DNA of 5,448 nucleotides, taken from positions 1 to 5,448 of the forward strand of contig DASRSE010000211.1 in the NCBI GenBank assembly GCA_035656655.1, given 5' to 3'. The position numbers were made by a program, and so were the translations under genes. Position 1 is the first letter of the stretch; each line of letters begins with the position of its first letter. Below, in pieces: positions 1 through 5,448 of this stretch. The stretch is from DASRSE01 sp035656655. Its GTDB lineage: Bacteria; Planctomycetota; Planctomycetia; Pirellulales; DASRSE01. The notes beneath the pieces were generated by a model. That model was given only the letters and a program-made list of their open reading frames with translations, was not told the DNA's origin and made no database searches.

Positions 1-60
1 CACCCGGCCCAAGGCCGCCAACCGCTTCCGTTCCTTCGAACTCATCGAAATCGTCTCCAT
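1..60 (-). CDS. Transposase, N-terminal fragment (ISNCY-like), cut by window edge
   Basis: Only the first 20 codons are in the window. Read leftward from an ATG at 60-58 they give METISMSSKERKRLAALGRV. A strong Shine-Dalgarno (AGGAG, 71-67) sits six bases ahead of the ATG, which supports this start over the internal Met at residue 6. The short Ser-Met-Ser, Lys-Glu-Arg, Arg-Leu pattern resembles the N-terminus of ISNCY/IS1202-type transposases, just before their helix-turn-helix; this is my recollection of the family, not a search result. The directly repeated end-like sequence immediately upstream (89-130) fits an insertion-sequence end and is the main contextual support. The DNA-binding and catalytic parts lie beyond the left edge, so family assignment and intactness cannot be settled. 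The plus-strand reading of the same bases (ending at a TAG at 74-76) is a less likely alternative. Confidence 0.55.
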   Translation of the reverse strand, partial: METISMSSKERKRLAALGRV

Positions 61-61
61 C

Positions 62-74
62 CTCGTCTCCTTTT
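62..74 (-). promoter_or_regulatory. Ribosome binding site of the transposase
   Basis: On the minus strand the bases read AAAAGGAGACGAG, and the start codon follows one base later. The AGGAG core is six bases from the ATG, which is optimal spacing. This site decides the coding strand and the start for the fragment at the left edge. Confidence 0.55.
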
Positions 75-88
75 AGGAAACGATCTTA

Positions 89-130
89 GGGGACATTTCT
101 AATGGTCGCTGATGGGGACATTTCTAATGG
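89..130. repeat. Tandem 17-bp direct repeat at the IS end
   Basis: GGGGACATTTCTAATGG occurs at 89-105 and again at 114-130, a perfect repeat with a 25-base period and an 8-base spacer. On the minus strand, the transposase direction, it reads CCATTAGAAATGTCCCC. Two phased copies about one and a half to two helical turns apart, next to a transposase start, suggest transposase-binding sites, with the outer copy forming the terminal inverted repeat. The repeat is directly seen; its role is inferred. Confidence 0.7.
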
Positions 131-713
131 CGCAAGACACAGCGCGGAAAAATCGCGTTGGGGCAATACCGTTTCCCTAAAAAACGTCGCGGCTGGCCGG
201 CAGCGACTTAAAACCGCACCCACCGCGTTGAGCGGCCACGGCGTGCGCTCTGACGCAGCGTCCAAAGCGGAGGTTCGCCCGAACGAACTTCAGCAGCTCG
301 AGTATATGTCGCGGCGCCAGACGCGATTTGAAACGACTATCCAGGCACCGTACTACTCAGCAAAAGATGGAACGGCACAAGGTAGGCGGCCGTGGCAATT
401 CATCGGCAAAGGGCGAGTTTGAGGCAACGATGATTTACTAAACCAGCAACCAATGAAAAAGCCCGGCTTCCATTAAACGTCTCAAAGAGACCCAAGCCAA
501 TTGGGCATTTGAACGAGCCCCGTTTCAAGGAGCGCCTGGTGCTACGGGCTTACCCCAATTATCCGCGGCACGGAATACCACAGTCAAGCCTAAGTTCCGT
601 TGGCACGGAATGATCCGATTGTCGGCGCTTCGCATGAGCGCGGCGGCGTCATTGCGCATCGCCTCAATTCGCGCACGCAGCAATAAATGCGAGCGCCGCT
701 TGCCAAGCCGCCT
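131..713. other. Intergenic region without a recognisable gene
   Basis: The 583 bases between the IS end and the end of glyA hold no convincing gene. An open frame at 102-422 starts inside the IS end repeat, has no good ribosome binding site and encodes nothing recognisable. The opposite strand of the same stretch is broken by stops. I see no tRNA fold. The region has a 10-bp direct repeat (GGCACGGAAT at 567-576 and 602-611) and a small perfect hairpin at 595-610. It may be decayed sequence next to the insertion, but no parent gene can be named. Confidence 0.5.
595..610. repeat. Small inverted repeat (6-bp stem, 4-base loop)
   Basis: TTCCGT-TGGC-ACGGAA is a perfect hairpin about 100 bases past the glyA stop codon. 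No T-tract follows it in the glyA direction, so it does not qualify as an intrinsic terminator. Half of it belongs to the GGCACGGAAT repeat also found at 567-576. Confidence 0.3.
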
Positions 714-1967
714 CTAACCCTCCGTGCCGGCGGCGGCCGGCACAGGAAAGTGCTCGCAAAGCTGCTGCACTTCCGCGCGAATCTTGCCGAGCAGCGCGCT
801 CTCGTCAGGCGCTTTGAGCGCTTGCAATATCCAGCCGCCGATCGTTTTCATCTCCGCCTCTTTCATGCCCCGCGTGGTCAAGGCCGGCGTCCCAATCCGC
901 ACGCCCGAAGGGTCCATCGGTTTGCGCGTATCAAACGGGATCATGTTCTTGTTGACGGTGATTCCGCACTTGCCGAGCGCCTCTTCGGCTCCTTTGCCGC
1001 CGACGCCAAGCGTCGTCACATCAACGAGCATCAGATGATTATCGGTTCCGCCGCTCACCAGCCGCACCCCGCCGGCCATCAGCGTTTCGGCTAAGGTCTT
1101 TGCATTGGCGATGATCTGCTGCCCATATTGTTTGAATTCCGGCCGCAGCGCTTCGCCAAAGCAGATCGCCTTGCCCGCGACGATGTGCATCAGCGGGCCG
1201 CCTTGGATGCCCGGAAAGACGTTGCGATCGAGGTCCTTTGCATATTCGGCGCGGCACATTGAGATGCCGGCCCGCGGACCGCGCAGCGTCTTGTGCGTCG
1301 TCGTGGCGACAAAGTCGGCGACGGGGACCGGATTATCGTGCAGTCCGGCGGCGACAAGGCCGGCATAATGGGCCATGTCGACGAAGAGCTTGGCACCGAC
1401 CTCGCGCGCGATCTCGGCAAAGAGGCCATGCTTGATCTCGCGCGGATAGGCGCTCGCCCCGGCCACGATCATTTTCGGCCGATGCTCGCGTGCCAGCCGC
1501 GCCACCTGATCGAAGTCGATGCGGTTGGTGTCGGGAGTCACGCCGTAGGCGAAGAAGTGATAAAGCTTGCCGGAGATGTTCAGCTTCATTCCGTGCGTCA
1601 AATGTCCGCCGTGGGCCAAGTCCAGGCCCAGCACCTTGTCGCCCGGCTCCAGCGCCGAGAGATAAACGGCCATGTTCGCTTGGCTGCCGGAGTGGGGCTG
1701 GACGTTCACATGCTCCGCGCCGAAAAGCTGCTTCGCGCGGTCGCGGGCCAAATCTTCGATCAGATCGACGTATTCGCAACCGCCATAATACCGCCGGCCG
1801 GGGTAGCCTTCGGCATACTTGTTCGTGAGCACGCTGCCGCACGCCTGCATCACGGCCGGGCTGGTGTAATTTTCGCTGGCGATCATCTCCAGGCCGTCCT
1901 GCTGACGGACCTGCTCGGCGGCGATGGCGTCCCAAACGGCTGGGTCTTGCTGCTGGATAAAATTCAT
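714..1967 (-). CDS. glyA: Serine hydroxymethyltransferase
   Basis: This cytoplasmic PLP enzyme interconverts serine plus tetrahydrofolate with glycine plus 5,10-methylenetetrahydrofolate, the main source of one-carbon units. The start at 1967 gives 417 residues, the length of E. coli GlyA, beginning MNFIQQQDPAVWDAI. The frame stays open upstream to an ATG at 2183, but those 72 extra residues look nothing like the family. Visible landmarks are the IASENYTSP block (29-37), YAEGYPGRRYYGGCEYVD (51-68, with Glu53 and Tyr61), the PLP-contacting Asp197 and His200 in VDMAHYAG, the Schiff-base Lys226 in TTTHKTLRGPRAG, the glycine-rich FPGIQGGP loop (251-258), and Arg357 in PSGVRIGTPALTTRG, which binds the substrate carboxylate. 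Nothing is missing or truncated. It is transcribed divergently from the exported-protein genes and has no visible operon partner. No strong Shine-Dalgarno precedes the start. Confidence 0.97.
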   Translation of the reverse strand: MNFIQQQDPAVWDAIAAEQVRQQDGLEMIASENYTSPAVMQACGSVLTNKYAEGYPGRRYYGGCEYVDLIEDLARDRAKQLFGAEHVNVQPHSGSQANMAVYLSALEPGDKVLGLDLAHGGHLTHGMKLNISGKLYHFFAYGVTPDTNRIDFDQVARLAREHRPKMIVAGASAYPREIKHGLFAEIAREVGAKLFVDMAHYAGLVAAGLHDNPVPVADFVATTTHKTLRGPRAGISMCRAEYAKDLDRNVFPGIQGGPLMHIVAGKAICFGEALRPEFKQYGQQIIANAKTLAETLMAGGVRLVSGGTDNHLMLVDVTTLGVGGKGAEEALGKCGITVNKNMIPFDTRKPMDPSGVRIGTPALTTRGMKEAEMKTIGGWILQALKAPDESALLGKIRAEVQQLCEHFPVPAAAGTEG

Positions 1968-2042
1968 GAGGATTGGTTCTCGGACCAGTCGAAGGCTCGC
2001 CGCGCGGCCGCTCAAATCGAGCCGGCGCGATGGAAACGGTCC

Positions 2043-2071
2043 ATTGTCGAATCGCCCCCGCAGATCGTCAA
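2043..2071 (-). promoter_or_regulatory. Candidate sigma-70-type promoter for glyA
   Basis: On the minus strand TTGACG (2071-2066) and GACAAT (2048-2043) are separated by exactly 17 bases, matching the -35 and -10 consensus at 5 of 6 and 4 of 6 positions. Transcription would start near 2036, giving a leader of roughly 70 bases before the glyA ATG. That would also exclude the longer reading frame starting at 2183. The match is suggestive only; GC-rich sequence produces such pairs by chance. Confidence 0.3.
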
Positions 2072-2453
2072 CCCGCTCGCGCCGCGGAGGGAAGGCGAGC
2101 ATTGGGCGGTCAAAAACGAGCGCGGCTGGCTGGAATTGCGGGCCATTTTCTGCTCCAAAGCGCGGCGAATCGACCTGGGCCATTCTCCGGGGCGAGAGGG
2201 GCTTCTCGAGCTGGCCGCCAGCTTGACTCGCAAATGCCGGGAAGTAAAATGGGGCCTAGCCCAACGGTTCGCCGACGGGTGTTTTCCCTCCGTTTCATTC
2301 CCACCGAAACTCTATCCGCTTCGCGCGCGGCGATATCGGAGTACGGCAATCCTTGATTGCTGAACCCGTCAGCGCAAGAACGCAGTCGGCCCAGGGCCGC
2401 GCGAGTCCGCGAAGCGTTTCCCGTGTCAGTCCCATCGCGCTCCACGCCGCTAC

Positions 2454-2525
2454 AAGATTCAAATAGTTGTTTGATTATATGTATGTTTGAGTGATTAGCT
2501 TTTTCGACTTGATTTGGCATCTTTG
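2454..2525 (+). promoter_or_regulatory. AT-rich upstream region, probable promoter of the propeller/pseudopilin operon
   Basis: About 30% GC over 72 bases by hand count, against a clearly GC-rich background. The stretch ends about 25 bases before the start codon at 2551. A weak -35/-10 pair, TTCAAA (2458-2463) and TATGTT (2482-2487) with an 18-base spacer, lies inside it. No sigma-54 signature was found. The composition is seen; the promoter assignment is inferred. Confidence 0.35.
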
Positions 2526-2536
2526 TCCCCCACAAA

Positions 2537-2544
2537 AAGGAGGT
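2537..2544 (+). promoter_or_regulatory. Ribosome binding site fixing the propeller gene start
   Basis: AAGGAGGT is a full-length match to the anti-Shine-Dalgarno sequence and lies 6-7 bases ahead of the ATG at 2551. It rules out the in-frame ATG at 2491, which would place the site inside the coding sequence and put 20 residues ahead of a normal signal peptide. Confidence 0.85.
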
Positions 2545-2550
2545 TTGCTA

Positions 2551-3585
2551 ATGTCCGCTCATTTTTCCTTGAGGATTGCTCGCGCGGCCGTGCTCTGGTT
2601 TGCCGCGAGCGCCGCTCTCTCGGCCACGGTCGCGCGCGCCGACTTGCTCGTTTCGGATTACACCAGCGGCAAGATCCTGCGCTATGACCAGACGACGGGC
2701 GCGTTTCTCGGCGTTCTGGCCGACATCTCACAACAAAGCGGCGGATTCGCGCAGGCAGTCGGCTTGCAGCTCGGTCCCGACGGCCGCCTCTGGGTGAGCG
2801 ATCAATTGAACGACAAAGTCTTGCGATACGATCTGCCCAGCGGCGCCTACCACGACACGGTCATATCCAGCGATACGGCTGGACCGAGCGATTTGCAGTT
2901 TAGCTCCGACGGCAATCTCTATGTCGCCAACTTCAACGGCGGAAATCCGATCAGCCAGTTTTCGCCGACCGGCGCCTATCTGGGTTCCTTTACTTCGGGA
3001 GGAATCGCCAATGGTTCGCCGTCGGGCATCTTTGGACCCGATGGCAATTTGTATGTCAGCGATTATCAAGGGGGCGGCGGCGCCCAAGTAATCCGCTATC
3101 AGGGGCCTTCCGGCGCGACGCCCGGCGCACTGCTCGACGGAGGCAATGGCTTCACCGACCCGGCCCATCCGATGCAAGGTCCCACCGGCATGCTGTTTTT
3201 GCCGAACGGCAATTTGCTGGTCGATTCCAATAGCAACAGCCTGATTTTTGAATTCGACCCGACGGGCGCTTATATCACCAATTTTTCGACCGGGACCGCG
3301 ACCTTTCCCGGCAGCATGTTGCTTGGCACCGATGGCAGCCTGTGGGTGGCCGAAGAAGGCGCCGGCGGAATCTATCGGTACGACCTATCGGCCGGCAACT
3401 TTGGGGCTCCGCTGGGCATTTTTGCCTTTGGCGGCGGACTCGTCGTTCCAAGTCAAATGTTGCTGGCGGCGGTGCCAGAGCCCTCGACATTCGTGCTGGG
3501 CGGACTTGGTCTCTTGGGGCTGGCGCTGTTCTGGTTCGCGCGCCGGCCTGCGGTCCTGCGTGGCGTCGGAACGGCCAAGTCGTAA
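2551..3585 (+). CDS. Secreted beta-propeller protein with PEP-CTERM sorting signal
   Basis: This 344-residue protein is predicted to be exported and processed at the cell surface. Residues 1-30 are a signal peptide (Arg8 and Arg11, hydrophobic core, ending ARA before Asp31). Six related units follow, starting near residues 31, 77, 120, 164, 219 and 261. Each has a D/N-G-x-L-x-V strand, then a strand such as VLRYD or ISQFS, then a T/S-G-x-Y/F turn, as in NHL or SMP-30/Vgb-like propellers; six units suggest a six-bladed fold. The C-terminus has the PEP-CTERM pattern: VPEPST (308-313), a hydrophobic helix (314-330) and Arg331-Arg332. In known systems an exosortase recognises this signal. The tail continues 12 residues past the arginines, longer than usual. 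No catalytic residues or ligand can be assigned. A DUF1559 gene follows after 26 bases, and a paralogue starts at 4939. Confidence 0.88.
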   Translation: MSAHFSLRIARAAVLWFAASAALSATVARADLLVSDYTSGKILRYDQTTGAFLGVLADISQQSGGFAQAVGLQLGPDGRLWVSDQLNDKVLRYDLPSGAYHDTVISSDTAGPSDLQFSSDGNLYVANFNGGNPISQFSPTGAYLGSFTSGGIANGSPSGIFGPDGNLYVSDYQGGGGAQVIRYQGPSGATPGALLDGGNGFTDPAHPMQGPTGMLFLPNGNLLVDSNSNSLIFEFDPTGAYITNFSTGTATFPGSMLLGTDGSLWVAEEGAGGIYRYDLSAGNFGAPLGIFAFGGGLVVPSQMLLAAVPEPSTFVLGGLGLLGLALFWFARRPAVLRGVGTAKS

Positions 3586-3599
3586 AGCGACGACCGAAT

Positions 3600-3605
3600 G
3601 GGAGA
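3600..3605 (+). promoter_or_regulatory. Ribosome binding site of the pseudopilin gene
   Basis: GGGAGA lies six bases before the ATG at 3612 and within the 26-base gap after the previous stop codon. It supports the short start that places the prepilin leader at the N-terminus, instead of the open frame reaching back to 3342, which overlaps the propeller gene. Confidence 0.6.
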
Positions 3606-3611
3606 GTTCGC

Positions 3612-4616
3612 ATGCGCAGCGCCGCCGCTTTCACGCTCGTTGAGCTGCTCGTCGTCATCGCGATCATTGGGACCTTGGTTGCGCTGTTGATGCCGGCGCT
3701 TGGCGCAGTGCGCACGGCGGCCCTGCGTACGGAGTGCCAAAACAATTTGCGGCAAATCGGAATTGGCTTGAGAAATTTCGAAAGTGCAATCGGCCACTTG
3801 CCGACCGGCAGCGACTCGAAGCCATTTCCGGGTTCGCCGACGACTCCTTACACCTTTTATCGGTGGTCGACGTTGGCGCATTTGACGCCCTACTTGGAAG
3901 AGTCCTCGTTGCACAACTTGTTGAACTTGACGATTCCGCTGTACGGTTCAAATTTGAAAGTCACCCCGCAAAACCTAACCGGCGTGGCGAGCGTCGTCCC
4001 CCTTTTTCTTTGTCCGGCCGATGTGGGAGAGCCGGTTGCGACCGGTTTTGGACCGACCAATTATGTCTGCTGCACTGGGTCGGGGGGCGGAGGCGGCACC
4101 CCCTTCAGCGCCGACGGCTTATTCTTCATCAACTCGGCGGTACGTCTGTCAAGTGTGACGGATGGGACCACCAAAACGATCGCCCTCTCGGAGAGCACAC
4201 TCGGCACGGGACCCGAAAACCTTGGCGATCCGGCCGCGGCTGCGACCCAAACGGACTATGCGTTCACGTTCACGGTGCCGTTGACGGACGAAGCTTGCCA
4301 GGCGGCCGGACAATACAACGTGACGAATCGCCGCGGCTTTTCTTGGGCCAATGGCGAATATCGCTGCACACTCTACAACCACTATCTGCCGCCAAATGCT
4401 CCGCGGATGGATTGCATCGCTTCGAGCAATAGCGGCCCGTTGAGCGTCCGCTTTGCCAGCTATGGCTGGCGCGCCGCCCGCAGCAAGCACGCCGGCGGCG
4501 TAAACGTCTTCTATCTCGGCGGGGCAACTTCGTTCGTCACCAATGAAATCGACCTTGCCGTCTGGCGCGGGCTCGCGACGCGCGACGGGGGCGAGACCGT
4601 CGAACCGCCACCGTAA
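3612..4616 (+). CDS. DUF1559 family pseudopilin-like protein
   Basis: This 334-residue protein begins with a class III (type IV prepilin) signal: a short basic leader MRSAAA, then FTLVELLVVIAIIGTLVALL. Cleavage is expected between Ala6 and Phe7, and Glu11 is the conserved fifth residue of the mature protein. The next part, CQNNLRQIGIGLRNFES (42-58), is typical of DUF1559 proteins, as are LFLCPADVGEP (131-141) and the SVTDGTTKTIALSES block (181-195). The C-terminus SKHAGGVNVFYLGGATSF (291-308) is the H-X9-DG region, followed by a family-like ending IDLAVWRGLATRDGGE. Here the aspartate is Gly303, giving H-X9-GG. Residues 155-163 form a Gly-rich loop. The family is anchored in the cytoplasmic membrane with an exported globular domain, and its function is poorly known. 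The 26-base spacing from the propeller gene suggests co-transcription. The start at 3612 is fixed by the leader and GGGAGA. Confidence 0.93.
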   Translation: MRSAAAFTLVELLVVIAIIGTLVALLMPALGAVRTAALRTECQNNLRQIGIGLRNFESAIGHLPTGSDSKPFPGSPTTPYTFYRWSTLAHLTPYLEESSLHNLLNLTIPLYGSNLKVTPQNLTGVASVVPLFLCPADVGEPVATGFGPTNYVCCTGSGGGGGTPFSADGLFFINSAVRLSSVTDGTTKTIALSESTLGTGPENLGDPAAAATQTDYAFTFTVPLTDEACQAAGQYNVTNRRGFSWANGEYRCTLYNHYLPPNAPRMDCIASSNSGPLSVRFASYGWRAARSKHAGGVNVFYLGGATSFVTNEIDLAVWRGLATRDGGETVEPPP

Positions 4617-4938
4617 TGCGCATCGAGCGTCAAATTCCGCTGCCAGCGGAGAAATAGGCCGTTTTTTGGCGAGTTTGCGCCGGCGATGCTGTTCCCTTGG
4701 GTCCCTTTGCGTCGGGTGAAACAGAAAATCGGCAAAGCCGCGAGCGCGGCGGATAACAGGCCGCTAGCAAGAAACTTTCGAGCAAGCGCTCCCAAACAAC
4801 CGCGGTTGCGGGGCTGGACTTTTGAAGCCGAGCCCTGATCCGCTGACGACCGCGCAAACTAGTTGCTTCCTTCGTTCCTTCCACGTTGGCCGCGCTCGCA
4901 ACACGAATCCTTTTCCACGCTCACCTTGGTGCTCCGAT
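4617..4938. other. Intergenic region between pseudopilin and second propeller gene
   Basis: The 322 bases contain the terminator-like hairpin near the left end, a 12-bp perfect palindrome (CAACCGCGGTTG, 4797-4808) and a pyrimidine-rich stretch with a repeated TTCCTT (4867-4882). Minus-strand open frames here give no recognisable protein. I could not pick out a convincing promoter for the gene at 4939, although the size of the gap suggests that gene has its own. Confidence 0.45.
4636..4667 (+). terminator. Weak terminator-like hairpin after the pseudopilin gene
   Basis: A perfect 6-bp stem with a 3-base loop, TCCGCT-GCC-AGCGGA (4636-4650), lies 20 bases after the stop codon. A run of six T follows at 4662-4667, eleven bases beyond the stem. 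In a classical intrinsic terminator the T run abuts the stem, so this is an imperfect candidate. Position at the end of the two-gene unit is the main argument for it. Confidence 0.35.
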
Positions 4939-5448
4939 ATGATGCGTCCCAAATTCGAACCGCTCCGCCTCACATGCCTCGCCCTCTGCGCGATTCTCGG
5001 TTGGAGCGCCGCCGCCCGCGCCGATCTGCTGGTCTCCGACGACTTTGGCAGCCAAGTCGTTCGCTACGACGCGGCGACGGGAGCGTTTCTCAGCACGCTC
5101 ATCCCGTTCGATCCGAATGGTCCTTTGCAGGGCGCGATCGGCATGCGTCTCGATGCCAATGGCGATCTCTTGGTGACTAGTCAATACGCGAACTCGATCC
5201 TCCGCTACGACCTGTTCTCCGGGGCGTTTCTCGGCACATTTGCTTCCAACGATACGACGCCCAACACGCATCTCTCGAACCCGGCCGATCTGGTTTGGGG
5301 ACCCGACCATAATCTTTACGTCGCGAATTTTGCCGGCTCCTCGGTCGATCGATTTGCGGCCGACGGAACTTCGCAGGGGCCCTACACGATCACCGCCGGC
5401 AGCGGCGTTACGATCAACGGAACCGCCTCGGCGATTTTTGGACCCGAT
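4939..5448 (+). CDS. Second secreted beta-propeller protein, paralogue of the first, cut by window edge
   Basis: The frame is open from ATG 4939 to the last base, giving 170 residues without a stop. Residues 1-28 are a signal peptide (Arg3, Lys5, Arg10, a hydrophobic stretch around LTCLALCAILGW, and an ARA cleavage site before Asp29). The mature start ADLLVSD and the following RYDxxTGAFL match the propeller protein at 2551 almost residue for residue. Later units GDLLVTSQYANSILRYD (75-91) and HNLYVANFAGSSVDRF (124-139) are further propeller blades, and the last residues, IFGPD, align with IFGPDG in blade four of the first protein. A PEP-CTERM tail is expected but lies outside the window. Two adjacent ATGs (4939 and 4942) are possible starts, and neither has a clear Shine-Dalgarno. 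Ligand and function are unknown. Confidence 0.85.
   Translation, partial: MMRPKFEPLRLTCLALCAILGWSAAARADLLVSDDFGSQVVRYDAATGAFLSTLIPFDPNGPLQGAIGMRLDANGDLLVTSQYANSILRYDLFSGAFLGTFASNDTTPNTHLSNPADLVWGPDHNLYVANFAGSSVDRFAADGTSQGPYTITAGSGVTINGTASAIFGPD

Larger units (their letters stand above)
1..130 (-). mobile_element. End of an insertion sequence, remainder off the left edge
   Basis: A transposase start with a good ribosome binding site faces away from a pair of identical 17-bp sequences, the arrangement expected at the upstream end of an insertion sequence. The outer boundary is placed at the end of the second repeat copy (130), but it could be a few bases either way because the other terminus is not visible. 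No target-site duplication can be assessed. The family is probably ISNCY-like on the basis of the transposase N-terminus only. Confidence 0.5.
1968..2550. other. Divergent intergenic region between glyA and the propeller gene
   Basis: This 583-base gap holds no supported gene. Long open frames cross it on both strands (for example minus 2535-2110 and the upstream extension of glyA). They give Arg- and Ser-rich proteins with no familiar motif, typical of GC-rich noncoding DNA. I looked for a riboswitch ahead of glyA (ZTP- or folate-type) and saw no recognisable conserved core. The right-hand end becomes strikingly AT-rich (2454-2525). Confidence 0.5.

Noticed and set aside
2..76. Plus-strand reading ending at a TAG at 74-76, as the tail of a gene entering from the left
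   Set aside because: The minus strand offers a start codon with ideal Shine-Dalgarno and a transposase-like N-terminus next to IS end repeats, which explains the same bases better.
102..422. A 106-codon open frame on the plus strand
   Set aside because: Its start lies inside the IS end repeat, there is no good ribosome binding site, and the product has no recognisable feature.
1968..2183. N-terminal extension of GlyA by 72 residues to the ATG at 2183
   Set aside because: The extension is Arg/Pro/Ser-rich with no similarity to the family. The start at 1967 gives the usual 417-residue length, and a candidate promoter lies inside the extension.
1968..2300. Riboswitch ahead of glyA (ZTP or tetrahydrofolate type)
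   Set aside because: These are known upstream of glyA in some bacteria, but I could not find a conserved core on the minus strand. A covariance-model scan would settle it.
1293..2363. A 356-codon open frame on the plus strand, antisense to glyA and extending beyond it
   Set aside because: It overlaps a certain gene in antisense, shows no family motif, and is the usual product of codon bias in GC-rich coding DNA.
2110..2535. A 141-codon minus-strand open frame upstream of glyA
   Set aside because: It has no family-like segment, overlaps the AT-rich region and the opposite ribosome binding site, and looks like chance openness.
3342..3611. Longer N-terminus for the DUF1559 protein
   Set aside because: It would overlap the propeller gene in another frame and bury the prepilin leader, which must be N-terminal. 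The start at 3612 has its own ribosome binding site.
4797..4808. 12-bp perfect palindrome CAACCGCGGTTG upstream of the second propeller gene as an operator
   Set aside because: One such palindrome is expected by chance about every 4 kb, and no second copy or regulator gene is present.

Overview
The window reads as a piece of a planctomycete chromosome, probably of the Pirellulales/Gemmatales kind. This is inferred from content: a GC-rich sequence carrying a DUF1559-type pseudopilin (a family greatly expanded in Planctomycetes) between two exported beta-propeller proteins, one of which ends in a clear PEP-CTERM sorting signal. No rRNA, tRNA or CRISPR array is visible.

Layout, left to right. 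Positions 1-130 hold the end of an insertion sequence. The first 20 codons of a transposase run leftward off the edge (minus strand, start at 60), with a strong Shine-Dalgarno and, outside it, two copies of a 17-bp end repeat. Positions 131-713 hold no gene I can support. Positions 714-1967 (minus strand) carry a complete serine hydroxymethyltransferase gene, glyA, 417 residues, with all the active-site landmarks I looked for. Positions 1968-2550 are a divergent intergenic region containing a candidate glyA promoter and an AT-rich stretch ahead of the rightward genes.

Positions 2551-4616 are a probable two-gene operon. The first gene encodes a secreted six-unit beta-propeller protein with a PEP-CTERM tail. 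After 26 bases comes a DUF1559 pseudopilin-like protein with a prepilin N-terminus and a variant of the C-terminal H-X9-DG motif. A 322-base gap follows, with a weak terminator-like hairpin. From 4939 a second propeller protein, paralogous to the first, starts and runs off the right edge.

How the genes fit together: glyA is core one-carbon metabolism and has no evident link with its neighbours. The propeller, pseudopilin and second propeller all encode proteins predicted to leave the cytoplasm. They look like a planctomycete cell-surface or secretion-associated cluster whose substrate and function cannot be told from sequence. The most noteworthy points are this alternating propeller/pseudopilin arrangement, the altered H-X9-DG motif, and the tandem end repeats of the insertion sequence.
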